Shown here piece by piece: positions 50,543 to 62,053 of a stretch of 64,000 nucleotides of DNA. The position numbers and the translations under genes were made by a program. Numbering within the stretch: position 1 is the first letter of the stretch; each line of letters opens with the position of its first letter. The stretch is from Polychytrium aggregatum (lineage: Eukaryota > Chytridiomycota > Chytridiomycetes > Polychytriales). Where the stretch lies: positions 248,001 to 312,000 of the forward strand of contig NW_026516216.1 of NCBI RefSeq assembly GCF_025602895.1. The letters run 5' to 3'. The notes beneath the pieces are model-generated. The model searched no databases. It was given only the letters and a program-made list of their open reading frames with translations, and was not told where the DNA came from.

Positions 50543-53500
50543 CTACGACATGTCCGTCTGCTGTGTATTCTTGCGACGACGCATCCATGCCTTGACAGCC
50601 CACACCGCCGTCTCAAACACAGGCGGGATCGCCAACATAAACGCTTGGAAGCCATACAGCCCAAACGACGAGTTCTGGATCATAACGTTGTCCGAGAACG
50701 ACATGGCGGTGATCCCCACCAGATAGATGTGCAGGCGGATATGGCTTTCGCGGGTCTTGAGCGATCGCGTTCCGGTATGGGCAACCACACAGATACACAG
50801 TCCAATCACGAGTGTGTCGGGTGGAAGGACCCGGAAGGTGTTGGTACTGTATCCAGAGGCCATGATGACTAAGAGCGAAAGGCAGGCAAAGTTGACGGGG
50901 ACGGATCTGGAGAATGGTGATCGACGGTCAGTAGACAGGCACTATCGTGGTTCGGGAGGCACAATCCATGACCATGCTCCCGGATGGTTGACTCAGCAGC
51001 GGCCCAGCATCCCCGCGCGCTCGCTGTCTGGGCACGTACAAGTAGGCCTTGCTTCTTTCGTACCGCTCCCGTAAAACTTGGTCTGTGACGGATGCTCGAT
51101 CGTCTGTCGTGGTTCGAGATCGCCGAAGGACGGTCCAGCACCAAACAGGAAGAGCAAAGACCACGACCAGCTCCACCAACGATGCCAGCACCAGCAGTGG
51201 TATGTGCTCCTCCGAGCCACACTTAATACTTGGGTAGTTGAGCAGATACACTCCAGTGAAGAGCCTCTCGCAGTTCATGGTATCGATGGATATGTACACC
51301 AGAGGAACGTAAAACGCCTGTATGAACGTGAAGAGTCCTTGATGTGTCCACCGCCATCCGGGCATCGGGTGGTGAGCGCAGGTCGGCCTCTGGGGCGGCG
51401 GCATTCGTGAGTGCCCGAGAACAAAGGAAAACTCGATCCAAGCAACGTACCACAGACGAAATTTCTCTCGATATGCTCAATAGCAGGCTTCTTTGCGGAG
51501 CTTCGAGGCTTATCCATGATCTTGTAGCGCCTCTTCAGAACACCGACACCCACCCATGCCACGAAATACTCAACCACTACAGCAGCATCCGGCATCGGAA
51601 TGAACACTACCATCAGCACCGACGACATGACTCAGGTGCCGGGCAAGTCGATCTGCGACCACTCACATATAATGGCGATCCAGCCGTACTTGGCATAGAT
51701 CGATCCCATAGGGCCCGTCCAGAATGGACACGGCAGCGACTTGTTGATGTTGTAGAACCCATTGATGTCAAAGAAAAGCACCGCCTGAAGAAATCCCTTG
51801 ATAGAAGTCGAATACACCATAAAGGTGGACAGCTGTCGAAAGATGTATTGGTTATATGCTTTGGCACAACGTGACATGTTGTGCTTGTTTCACTCACCTG
51901 GTAATACCATATCTGCAGGATCGTATCCGCATGAGTCGTCGTCAGTGGAAACTCGCATGTGGATTGCATCGACTGATTCAACTGCGATGAGGTCCACCCA
52001 GCAGATGCGAAATATTTTTGTGTGCTATCACAGCCATTGGGCCAGCTTACCAACGGTATTACAACGTTTGTCGATTTCAGTGGACAGAGCAAACAGCCCA
52101 GGGCGATGACCATCCCATAGATCAGGAACAAAATTACGACTCCAGCATTGGCTCTGGAGCAAGCTATGCACCCGCTGCCCCACTGGCATCGACAGTGTCA
52201 ATAGAATGGATGTGAAATGAGCACGAATCAATAGGCGGTCGGCTGCTCATCACGAGCGTCTGTGACTGACAGACGAATGGTTTATGATCGAGAATGCGCT
52301 CATTTCAGTCCAGATCCACATACCATTGCATAGCCATCGCGGCAAACTCTGCACATGGCGCCCGTCGTGGATGCGCTGCACGGGTTGGACGAAGTGCAGC
52401 GGCCAGTCTTGTATGCCAAGGTTGCGGCAGGTTTTGGATCATGAACCAGAAAGCCGCGGTCAGGGGCACGGGAATAAATAGCGGTGTAGTATCGACGCCA
52501 GCGCTGTACATACCGGGCAGCAGTCGCTCGTCAGGCACTGCCGGAAGGTCGGAGTAGTCGTATTGCCGAGGCTCCAGTCTTCCCAATAACCTGCACGAGC
52601 AGTCACATTGCTGCCGCCATCGCAATATGCTCCAGTAGGGCAGGGTCGACATAGATCGTCGCCGTTGAGATTATACGTCCCGATAGCACAGACGACACAC
52701 ACAAGCGAGCCTTGCGGACCTGTGCTTGCTCCACTGCCGACCGGGCACGAGATTGCTGAGGTGTAAAAGTTTGATACCAACGAGTGAGCGTACGACACTG
52801 CAGTTCAGAGTCCAGAGATTTGGCGCTGAAGCGACACGAGAGGGAGGGCAATCGTCCCTCCTCAAGATTGCTCATCGAGCCCCCCTGGAGTATCCTGTGC
52901 TCACTCCGCTGATGACATACACGTAATTCGATCGGACGGCACCACCGAGGTGGACCCTGGCCATTCGATGTTTTGATAGAGGTATGTGAAGCTGTTGGTG
53001 GCGGTGTAGTATATCGCGAAGATGGATATGTTTCCGCCGTCATGAACATTGTAAAAGTAATAATTCCTGAATGCATCGCCGTATGCTGGATATATACGCA
53101 AACAATGACGGCCAATGTTACAAAGGACACCTGCGGACGTTTCGCTCTGAGCCGTCATCATGGGCCCCCATATCGTGTGGTGCATGTGGTGCGCCGGCCG
53201 CTGGCTTGGAAACACTGCACCCACGCCTCACCGTTCATGACCACGTTTCCAGACTCGGTATTCATGTCGGGAAATGCGAATGTGCTGGGTATTTCATAGT
53301 ATGGAACCAGCTCGTTGTTGGCCAAGGCAGTCAAGGTCAAGTTTGGGTTGGATTTTAGAAGCTGGAGTCGCATCAACAAGGGTTGATATTACGTGAGTCT
53401 GGCTGGCATTCGCTGCTCCGTCCACAAGAGATATCAGCCCGAGAGTTGGTATTTGGTCGTGGCGAGCAAACACACTGGTACGGTACCCGATCAAAGCCAT

Positions 53501-55550
53501 AAGCCAAAAACTCAAAGCAGTTGAGCTTGTATCTAAGATAGTAATCGAGCGGAGGGGTTATGCGCTGCCACCCTGTGACTGAATATGTGCAAAGCCAACA
53601 TACATGGACGACGCGACCGGGTAGACTCCGAGCGATATTGAAGGGTACCTATCCATTGGCAGGGGCGGTGTTGCGGATGTATGAGTCCACGAACGATATG
53701 GCTTCATAATCATGAAAACAGGGTCCAGCTGTGAAATGCACATGCGCGGATACATACTTTGAAACATTGGCGCTCAGCCACTCAGTCACGAGCGATTGAT
53801 ACAGCGGATTCTGATCATACTCTTCAATCGGATAGTACATCTAAATGTTTCCACCATATTGATAGTATCGAATCAACACCGCGCTGTAAACACCATCCGA
53901 CTCCGTCATGCGGATATCGTAGCTATCCAAGTTCCGATCAGCGCCACGTCGGTGTTTGGGATGCAACTTACAATGGCTCCGTCCGAGGTGCTGCCGGGTG
54001 GCGACCCAGCCCCATGCTGAGTCCAGAACATTCCATCAGAGCCTATCCATGAGTAGCCCTCTGCAAAGATGCCGTTGTCTCTGTATGCTCATGTCGGTCA
54101 GAAACTCGCGAGCGATCCGGAGCACCCAATCCCTTCCAAGAGCCGCATTGCAAAATCCAATGGCTGCGTCCTCCTCGGACGTTGCCTGTGGTCTCTTTGG
54201 CGCTGGTTGGACGGACTTACATGAGGCTTGGCAAAAGAACGGCCCAGTCATCGCTGTATCCTCCAAAAAAGAATATCGTCATCCCTGACGATGCAAACAC
54301 CGATGCGATTGTGTCGGCTGTTTCGGGAAGATTTGCCTGGGCGTAGGTCAGCTCGACCTTGATGGTGATGTTGTTTTGAGCACACTCGGTAGCGATGCTG
54401 CTTAGAACTACCAAAGTGGAGGGCAAGGTGGGTTTGCTCTGTGTGAGAGACACATAGCTGCTTTTCGGGGGCTCGTGAGGGCTTTTGCACACGGATGCAT
54501 TACTCCGTGCACCCAAGTGCAATGAACAAATACATACGCGAGCTGCCGTACGAATCTGTCACGGTCTTGATCGTGGAGGAAGCCAAGGCCGTCGTGAGTG
54601 AGCGAAGTGGACACAGTCTCGGCTGATCGGACGCGCATGCACGATGCATTGAAGATCGGGTTGCTTTTTCCTCACGGTTGTGCTCCAGCGAACACAGCGA
54701 TACTCACCAGCACCCCAATCTGTGACCATCCGTGTTGCTTCATAAATTGAACCACGCCGACAACCGGAAATACATCGGGCGATATCATCCGGAAAAAGTA
54801 TGGATACTTGACCTTGTTGCTGAGATCGTTGCTCGACGAGCAGCATGAGCACATCGGAATGCCAAAGGCCGCATCCGCAACAGCCGCGGCTGAGGACATG
54901 AAGCTGAAATCGGGTCCGATGAAAGCGTTGGCGGCGTTGCTGGTGCCAAGCCGCATCACAGTCGAGATCGGATCCCGGGTGTTGAGCCTCATATCAACCA
55001 TATCGAGTTCAATGTATGCGCCTGGAAGGAGGCTCGGGTCGTAGTCGTTGTTGTACTGATCGGCTCGAAAGCGGAGCACGTCGTTCATCATCTGACACCT
55101 ATTATACGCGATGTTTCGTAGCAACAGGACCGGTGTGAGCCAGCGAACGCATCACACGGGACGCAGCAACGGAAGTGGTTGTGCATATCAGCATGCACAA
55201 TAGTATAGAGCCACATAGATGGCCACTCAAGTCTCTGGATGATCGCGAGCCAGGCCACACGTTATGAACCTTCTCGGTGCCCACGTTCAGTGGAAGGGGC
55301 AGGTCATAAGCATGCTCCAGTTGGTAGCAAACGGAGGCAATGTTTCAGACCACACCGTCGCTAATCTTCGTTCGCATCGCGCCTCAGGCTCCTACCATTC
55401 GGGCATGTCTGTGGTTGGACATAGCTGGATGAAACGAATTGGAACAGTTCGATTCGGATTCAGGCCGCTGACGAGCGCGGCGAGCAGCAGCATCCCCGCC
55501 AACATCCTTGCGAGCGCTGCACAGCCAAGTCTCCAGTTGCTTAGCATCAT
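50543..55550 (-). CDS. Large receptor: PBP1-type ligand domain, Cys-rich stalk, multi-TM region
   Basis: Many short exons; only some boundaries were fixed (first exon 55550-55396, another ending 54708, last ending 50543). The first exon is a signal peptide (MMLSNWRLGCAALARMLAGM). The extracellular part matches the ANF-receptor/periplasmic-binding fold: AFGIPMCSCCSSSNDLSNKV, FFRMISPDVFPVVGVVQFMK, QHGWSQIGVL, SIATECAQNNITIKVELTYA, SSGMTIFFFGGYSDDW and YQNIEWPGSTSVVPSDR. A Cys-rich stalk follows (VCAIGTYNLNGDDLCRPCPT), like GCC2/GCC3 repeats. The membrane region includes LFLIYGMVIALGCLLCP, then TFIQAFYVPLVYISIDTMNC and NYPSIKCGSEEHIPLLVLAS, the C-x-S-x-EH signature I associate with TRP-like membrane domains in such proteins. 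It should sense an extracellular small molecule. Class-C GPCR is the alternative reading. The exons between 55395 and 55120 and around 53400-53850 are unresolved. Confidence 0.75.
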
Positions 55551-56109
55551 TTCGTGTTTGAATTCAGTAGAATTCCAGTGAAAGAGTCCACCAAAGAGAT
55601 GGCTTGGGCGCAGCGCGGCACCAGATCGAGAGCGAGCCAGGAAAATACCCGGTGTCTCGGACACCAGCCAGTCAATCACGACTGGACGAGGAGCACTCGC
55701 TGCCGCTCTTTGCTCTCTGGCCTCAATCAGATGGCATTCGGGCGCTGCAGTCGAGCCGCTGTCACCCAAATTCCATTCCTGGAATGCCGAATGTGAAAGC
55801 GCAAATATCCATTGGCGGTGATCGGCTTGCCCACTGCAAGCACGATTTGGCTTGGTGCATACTTTGGGCCGCTTCGTCGACTCGCACTACGGCAGAGCAA
55901 GCAATGGACACTCTTGTCGGTGGCTTTGGCAGAATATGTATTCATGAACCAGAAACGGTGACAGTCAGCAGAGGTCGTGTCGTGTACCCCTTTCATACAG
56001 AACACAGTGTCAGCCTGATACAAGCGAGCCGAACATATCCCCTGCATATTGGTGGATGCGGAAGCGCTGGACGGACCCTTATGGCTCGGCTGCATTCCCG
56101 GGCCTCTGG
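55551..56109. other. Intergenic region
   Basis: No gene is seen. It contains the receptor promoter (minus strand) and the 3' flank of the PPR gene. Confidence 0.5.
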
Positions 56110-59100
56110 CTACTTTGCCAGATTCCAAAACTTGAGCAGCTCGTTCCGATGGTCCAGCTTGGCGCGCGTGCGGAGGATCCGGTTCACCTCCTCGACCAAG
56201 TGCATCTGGGCCTCGAGTGACTCGCCCTTTAGGCTGCGGATCCCCGTTGTGCCGATGGCAAGCAGTTCGTCGTACATATCGAGCCAGCTGAGCAGCTTGA
56301 AGTACCGATGCCACAGATCCACCGTCACCGGACCAAGCACCGACACATATCGTCCGCGGATCACCGACTCCCAGTACGTCGAGAGGGCACTTCCAGAGCG
56401 GAACTGCAGACCCAGGATCTCCATCATGTAGTCATAGTCGAGCTTGATGTCGGTGTGGCCGTAGGGCGGCTGGAACAGGGTCTGATAGTACTTGTTTTTG
56501 CTGATGAACAGGTTCCAGACCTTCAGGACAAGCTCGGCATCCTTGTTCTCTTCGGAGATGGCAAAGTCATAGAGGCGAAGCAGAGGCTCGTGGTACCACC
56601 GGTAGCGAATGCGGTTGCAGCGCGAGAGTCGCACGACACGGTGTAGGAACCGGAAGGACGACTCAGAGTACAACCCATCGCCGTTGATGATGGGCTGGAT
56701 AATGGATTGCACCACGACATCAAAGAAATAGACCACCGTTTCGCGGTGGAAGCCGTGCGGAGTCCGAAGCAGATCGTGGTAGATCTGATAGAGGGCCTTG
56801 TAGTTTTTCTCGCGGGCCGCGCTGTCAAGCATCCTTCGATAGATCTGAGGCGTGGGATAGCGTTGGCACTGGCGAATGCGTTGGTAGACGAAAAATTGCG
56901 CAAGAAAGTCACGAGGGTCGCTCGAGAGGTCGCCGATCAGCTTGGCGAAGAGGGCGATGGAGGGCTTCCATCCGTCGTGCACCATCAGGTCGAGAAGGCG
57001 GCACATTTCATCCGTGTCGCCCGTCTGGTGTCTGCTCATGATCATGGCCTTGTATGCGTGGTAGCCGATGCGCCGACCATTGGCTTCCAAGGCCCTGAAG
57101 ACCTCAAAGACCCGGTCGTACTGCTGCTGGCGACAGTGGTACACCATCAGCAGCTCCTGCGCTTTTTGGCTTTTCTTTTGGTTCTCGGGGAGTCGCGACA
57201 TGAGCTCCGAGTGGATCGACCGTTGCTGCTGCAGTTGCTTGCGGCTGAGCTTGTCGTATCGGCCGAGCTTTGTCAAGAAGTTTTCATACGTTGTTCGGGT
57301 GGGGACAATGTCAAGATTGAACATTAGCTCCAGCAGAGAGAAGGCGTTTTCAAAGTCGTTGTTATCAAGGCGATCGGCAATCATGACGTCCAAGACCGAC
57401 GAGGACGGCTCGATATTGCTCCGGGCCATCTCATTGATCCATCCGAGCGCACGGGCCTGGCGCTTGAAATGCAGAGCGCCCTGAATGAGATTGGCGAATG
57501 TAGTGGCTGTCGGCACGATTCCGTCTTGAAGCAGCGACTGATAAAGGCTCTCTACAGTCTTGAAGCGCCCGCATTTTGCATAGGCGTGCAGCAGCACATG
57601 GTAAATATCAGCGTCAAACTTGACTCCGCGGTCGCGCATCTCATCGCAAATGTGCCCGATCTTATCAAGCTGGCGGTTCCGAGCATACACGGCCAAGATG
57701 CTCGAGTATGTGAACCGATCGGGTATGTGGCCGCGACTATCGATTTCCTGGATCACAGCCTTGGCTCGCGGAAGATCGCGCAGATAGGCAAAGCACCGCA
57801 TCATCGTTGCGTAGATCTCGAGCGTCGGCGAGAGCCCCTTGGCGATCATCTGGTTGTAGAGGTACATGGCAAGTCCCGTCTTGCTATTGAAGCGACACCA
57901 TCGCAAGATGGCAGCATAGGCATCGAGCATAGATGCGTCAGAGCTCGAGCTATCGGAGATGGTATTGTCGGCACCGGAAGGGCCGGCGGTGATGACCGAA
58001 TCGGGGGGGACATTGTTCGCGGCCCCTACACTTGCATCATCGGCCGCCACAGAACTCAGGTCCTCGGTATCCACAGAGGCGACATTCGCAGCGGCGACCC
58101 TGGGGGCGCGCACACTGTGATCGAGGCGAGCCAAACGCCGGAAGAGTTTGTACGGCTGGCTCTGCAATGGCGCTCGGCGATTGTAGGCGTTAATGAGGAT
58201 GACGGTGCCTTGTATCAGCAGCCTCCGGTCTGTCGAGGTGCGCCACAGATCTTCCAGCACGGCTTCGGCATTCTTGAAGCGCGATTTGGCGGTGTACATA
58301 CGGATCGACTCGAGGAAGAACTTTGGGTTGCGCTCGACCCACGCCCACGGCGGTACGCTGGAATACGCTTCTTCAGCCTGGGCGTGGAGATTCTTGAGAG
58401 ACAACCGAGTGTCTTGAGTAGACATCAGCGCCACAACGGCCTGGGACGTCACCGGAACTGCATTCATAGCAATCCAGTGCCACAGTTGCAGAACCTTGGC
58501 GGCATTGCGCTCGAAGATGCAGGCGCGAAAAAGTCGGTCGGACACAGACCGATCGATAACGTGGCCCGTGTCCAGCAAGCGAGAGAGATAGTCGTAGCCG
58601 GCATCAAAGTGGCCGAGGGTTGCAAAGGCACCCATCAGAATGCGCTGGGCGGGAATCTGTACAAAGAGCTGGCTCTCGGGGTGGCTCTGCTCCCAACTTG
58701 AGTGAACGGCGATGATCTGGCGGTGGTCGTAGCGTCGCTCGCAGAGTCGGAGAAAGTAGAAGACCTGGCGCTCGGTGAGCGGTAACTTTTGGGCATGCAG
58801 GAACTTGGCGTAGCCGTAGATCCGATCCGATCCGAGGCCCTGACCTTGGGCCTCATACAGCCGCTCAAACAAGAGCCCAAGCAAATGCTTGTCCTTGACA
58901 CGATATTCAAGGATGTGCTTCGATTGCATGAGCAGCCCAGCGACATGGACAAGCTGCTCAGTTGAGCACTCCTCCAGACACCTATGCAGCCATGCGTCGA
59001 GCGTGCGAGTGTCGGGAAGATCGATCGATCTCTCCGGCAGGGGGTGAGCCAGAAGCGTTCCGAGCGACAAGTATGAGGACGGCTCATCCGCAACCGCAGT

Positions 59101-60156
59101 TACCGGCAGTGTTGCAGGGTCGATCCTCTCGAAGAGCGGATACGGCTGAAAGTTGCCGCCGCTAAATGGAAGTGGCGGAGGTGTCCTTGGTACTCTGGCA
59201 GTGCGGTTGTTGATATCGAATGGCATGCGCGGCCGTGGCCCCAGCAGCCCAACAGGCCTGATGCGGGCGGTCCTGGAGAAATAGATCAGCGGCCGATTGG
59301 AGGGCCGACGAGACAGAGCAAAAGATCGTGTGCTCTGCCGCATCGACGGCCAGCATCGACGTCGGCTCCGACCATGTGTCTGCAGAGACAAAGGCGGAGG
59401 AACATCCTGGAGACAGACGCCTGGATTGCCCGACGAATACGATCTCGACGGCGTCTGGCGAGGGTGCGGGTGGAATCGACGGGCTGCTATCAGCGACTGC
59501 CTCGAGATACTGCTTGATTGAAAAAACGTCTTGATAGAAAACGGGAGACGATCGGACAAGTGTGCTGAGTGTATGGAGTGCGTCGAGTGCGTCGAATGTG
59601 TCAAGGGCGTCGAGTGCGTCGAATGTGTCAAGGGCGTCGAATGTATCGAGCGTATCGAGACCGAAGCTGTCAACCGGGGTGGGCTGCGTGGTGCGTTCCA
59701 TAGCGATCTGGGATCGATGCAATGCAGAGGATGCGGTGAAGGCAGATGGTGCCTTGTTGCGGCAGCAGGAATCATTGAGTTGTCGTCGGCGATGGGGCTT
59801 TGCGAGCGATGCTTCTGAAACGGGATCGAAAGTGGGCAGAGTCGCTGTGGAGACATGCACTGGGCCGCAAGGCCACGCGGCCGATGATAGCGGAGAGGCA
59901 GGAGGGGCATCACAGTAGAATGGCATCGCCCCTTGTATCCATGGCTAAACTTGCTGCTATTGCTTTGGAGGACCTGATTCATCGCTGCTACCGAGATTGT
60001 CCAGGGTCTGATGGCAGAAGAGCAAGCACGAAATTGGGGTTGGCACACGGCATTGGGTGCTTCCCGCTCGATGAGCAGCGGATGCGGGTTGGCAGCGCAA
60101 ACGGGCACTGCGGATGGCATGCAATGCAGTCGTACCTTGGAGGGCCATATATCCAC
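56110..60156 (-). CDS. Pentatricopeptide-repeat (PPR) protein, probably mitochondrial
   Basis: This is an intron-less frame of up to 1348 residues. The C-terminal 1000 residues are helical repeats with clear PPR units: LSPTLEIYATMMRCFAYLRD, GHIPDRFTYSSILAVYARNR, GVKFDADIYHVLLHAYAKCG, GIVPTATTFANLIQGALHFK and LDIVPTRTTYENFLTKLGRY. PPR proteins bind organellar RNA in a sequence-specific way and act in its stability or translation; the closest functional class is fungal mitochondrial PPR factors. The first 350 residues are Arg/Ser/Pro/His-rich without acidic residues, which suits a long mitochondrial presequence but may be over-extended. ATG codons at 60156, 59982 (MNQVLQSNSSKFSHGYKGR) and later are possible starts. 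A tandem repeat at 59574-59660 encodes a His-Ser-Thr-rich stretch in this N-terminal part. The RNA target cannot be predicted. Confidence 0.88.
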   Translation of the reverse strand: MDIWPSKVRLHCMPSAVPVCAANPHPLLIEREAPNAVCQPQFRACSSAIRPWTISVAAMNQVLQSNSSKFSHGYKGRCHSTVMPLLPLRYHRPRGLAAQCMSPQRLCPLSIPFQKHRSQSPIADDNSMIPAAATRHHLPSPHPLHCIDPRSLWNAPRSPPRLTASVSIRSIHSTPLTHSTHSTPLTHSTHSTHSIHSAHLSDRLPFSIKTFFQSSSISRQSLIAARRFHPHPRQTPSRSYSSGNPGVCLQDVPPPLSLQTHGRSRRRCWPSMRQSTRSFALSRRPSNRPLIYFSRTARIRPVGLLGPRPRMPFDINNRTARVPRTPPPLPFSGGNFQPYPLFERIDPATLPVTAVADEPSSYLSLGTLLAHPLPERSIDLPDTRTLDAWLHRCLEECSTEQLVHVAGLLMQSKHILEYRVKDKHLLGLLFERLYEAQGQGLGSDRIYGYAKFLHAQKLPLTERQVFYFLRLCERRYDHRQIIAVHSSWEQSHPESQLFVQIPAQRILMGAFATLGHFDAGYDYLSRLLDTGHVIDRSVSDRLFRACIFERNAAKVLQLWHWIAMNAVPVTSQAVVALMSTQDTRLSLKNLHAQAEEAYSSVPPWAWVERNPKFFLESIRMYTAKSRFKNAEAVLEDLWRTSTDRRLLIQGTVILINAYNRRAPLQSQPYKLFRRLARLDHSVRAPRVAAANVASVDTEDLSSVAADDASVGAANNVPPDSVITAGPSGADNTISDSSSSDASMLDAYAAILRWCRFNSKTGLAMYLYNQMIAKGLSPTLEIYATMMRCFAYLRDLPRAKAVIQEIDSRGHIPDRFTYSSILAVYARNRQLDKIGHICDEMRDRGVKFDADIYHVLLHAYAKCGRFKTVESLYQSLLQDGIVPTATTFANLIQGALHFKRQARALGWINEMARSNIEPSSSVLDVMIADRLDNNDFENAFSLLELMFNLDIVPTRTTYENFLTKLGRYDKLSRKQLQQQRSIHSELMSRLPENQKKSQKAQELLMVYHCRQQQYDRVFEVFRALEANGRRIGYHAYKAMIMSRHQTGDTDEMCRLLDLMVHDGWKPSIALFAKLIGDLSSDPRDFLAQFFVYQRIRQCQRYPTPQIYRRMLDSAAREKNYKALYQIYHDLLRTPHGFHRETVVYFFDVVVQSIIQPIINGDGLYSESSFRFLHRVVRLSRCNRIRYRWYHEPLLRLYDFAISEENKDAELVLKVWNLFISKNKYYQTLFQPPYGHTDIKLDYDYMMEILGLQFRSGSALSTYWESVIRGRYVSVLGPVTVDLWHRYFKLLSWLDMYDELLAIGTTGIRSLKGESLEAQMHLVEEVNRILRTRAKLDHRNELLKFWNLAK
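59574..59660. repeat. 9/15-bp tandem repeat inside the PPR N-terminal region
   Basis: Units such as gtgcgtcgaatgtgtcaagg are repeated four to five times with variation. If translated, it encodes alternating His-Ser-Thr residues. The repeat lies in the part of the frame whose coding status is least certain. Confidence 0.75.
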
Positions 60157-60527
60157 AGGATCGACGGTGGCAAGAGCTCGGCCAGAACGACAGACGATCC
60201 CCGACGCCCAAGACGGATCAGCGGTCGTATCGTTCGCGATCGCTTTTTCTGATCGCCTTTGGGCCGACGCGATTGGGTGCCTGAGTCAGAATTGCGCTTG
60301 ATGAAATTCATTCTGACACCGAGCCCGCAGGCTCCCTGTCGATGCCGACGAACGGGGGTGCCGAACAACACCGCAGCACCGAGCGGGGCAATGACGGACA
60401 GCAGGTCTCAAGGCCATGTCCAGCCGGACGAGCATCCGACTCCAGACGTCAGCAGCAGTGTCCGGCCAAATCCACCCGCCAACTCGCAGCCAAGCTCGCC
60501 CTCAGCACGCATCGGCTCGGCTGCAGC
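60157..60527. promoter_or_regulatory. Divergent promoter region between PPR and ALKBH8-like genes
   Basis: The two genes start in opposite directions, so this stretch of about 370 bases should carry both promoters, or up to 545 bases if the PPR start is at 59982. No TATA box is evident. Confidence 0.45.
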
Positions 60528-62053
60528 ATGTCTGACTCGCCAAAATGGAAGAACAAGCGGGCCAGCGCCAGAGCCCGCATCATCCGGGAACATGCGCCCC
60601 GGTATTCCGGCGAGACAAGCTTCTTCGCAGCCGCACCGACCCAGATCCTGTGCTTCTTGAACCTCGGATACACCGGCGAGGTCGGAGGGGTGCTGGGCTC
60701 GGCCATGGACGAGATCCTGTCGGATTTCAGCGGCTTTCGCAGCGTCGCCATGGCTCTTGGAAAGGTATGTGCGCATCGGATCCCCTCACTAGACCGGGCG
60801 AGCATTCAGCGTCAGGCCATAGCGGGCTTTGGCAGTGGCAGCCGATCGCCGCACCGTGGTGCTCCGCTGGGAATCTGAGACAGAGCTTCTCTTCCAATCT
60901 GTGCATCAGCCATATTCATTTGCCATCTTTGCCGACGCCCGCAGCGCCGGGTCGGCTCTGTCTCGTCTCGATGGCACAGCGCATCCCGCAGCCGGTGGCA
61001 AGTGCCTGTTACTCGAGTTCGTCGGTGAGATACCGCCGGCATATCTGGCGGCTTCTAAGGTCCTATCGAGCCCAGAGGAGGTTGCGGCTGCGATCCCGGG
61101 ACTTTTTGTCGTGCCTGAGTTTGTGGATACTGAGCACGAACAAGCTCTGCTGAAGGTCATCGATGCCGGTGCATGGGACTCGCTCAGGGACAGACGGGTG
61201 GTAAGCGTCTCGCTACGATGATCTACGACGCATCCTCTGGGTCATGGCTCGAACGAGTGCAAGTGCAGCCTCGATTTTGATGTGCAGCCTCGATATTGAC
61301 AGCACCGACACTTGATTACAATCCGGATACCCCCTCCTTCGGCTGCAGCAACACCATGGATTCAACTTCAATTACATTAGCAACAACGTCTCTACCGACG
61401 GCTCGGACACTGCCTCGATTCCGGCTCTGCCAGCATGGTGTGTGCCGGTCGTGTCGGAATACCAACGACGCTTTCCCGGATTCCCAACACCAAACCAGCT
61501 CACAATCAACGAGTACGGCCCCGGTTGCGGAATCGCTCCGCATGTGGACGTCCATAGCGCATTTGCTGGACCAATCGTGTCTGTCAGCCTGGGCTCGCCA
61601 GTCGTCATGGAGTTTCGCAGATTCAAGCGAGCACAGCCATCCGCTTCCAAGAATGTCACCGATGGCCCGATTACGGACAAAGCCTCGGCAGTGTCCTCGG
61701 TTTCATCCAAATCCACACCCGAGTCTGAATCCAAGTCTGAATCCAAGTCTGAATCCAAGTCTGGGCTCGAGTCGCTGAACGTATGGCTTCCGCAACGGTC
61801 GCTTGCGGTCTTTTCCGGAGAAGCTCGATACGGATGGGAGCACGGCATTCGTCCCCGCAAGGTCGACATGCACGACGGCCGCATTGTCGAGCGGGGCCTC
61901 CGAGTCAGCCTCACGTTCAGGGCGGTGGTGGCAATGGAAGAACGGGCCTGCCATTGTGCGTGGTCTGCAATGTGCGATGCGCAGGGAGGCGGCAGCGGTG
62001 GTCGAGGCAACGGTCGAGAATTCAAATGCACTTCCAGCCAATCCAATAATTAA
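60528..62053 (+). CDS. ALKBH8-like tRNA hydroxylase: N-terminal RRM plus AlkB 2OG-Fe(II) dioxygenase
   Basis: Exons 60528-60764, 60823-61200 and 61349-62053 join in phase 0 to give 439 residues. The N terminus (KWKNKRASARARIIREHAPR) and RRM (HQPYSFAIFADARSAGSALS, LLLEFVGEIPP) match ALKBH8 of animals. The AlkB part starts at GLFVVPEFVDTEHEQALLKV and reads QHHGFNFNYISNNVSTDGSD, QLTINEYGPGCGIAPHVDVH, IVSVSLGSPVVMEF, SLAVFSGEARYGWEHGI and RGLRVSLTFR. The HxD...H iron ligands (HVD, and His in WEHG) and the 2OG-binding Arg region are present, so it should be active. ALKBH8 hydroxylates wobble uridines of tRNA after Trm9-type methylation. The C-terminal methyltransferase domain of animal ALKBH8 is absent; a separate Trm9-like enzyme would be required. 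A Ser/Glu/Lys-repeat insert (ESKSESKSES) interrupts the AlkB fold. The residues after about 380 may be read-through of a missed intron. Confidence 0.9.

Noticed and set aside
57469-58701. 410-codon plus-strand frame inside the PPR region
   Set aside because: The opposite strand encodes clear PPR units; the plus frame has no recognisable domain.
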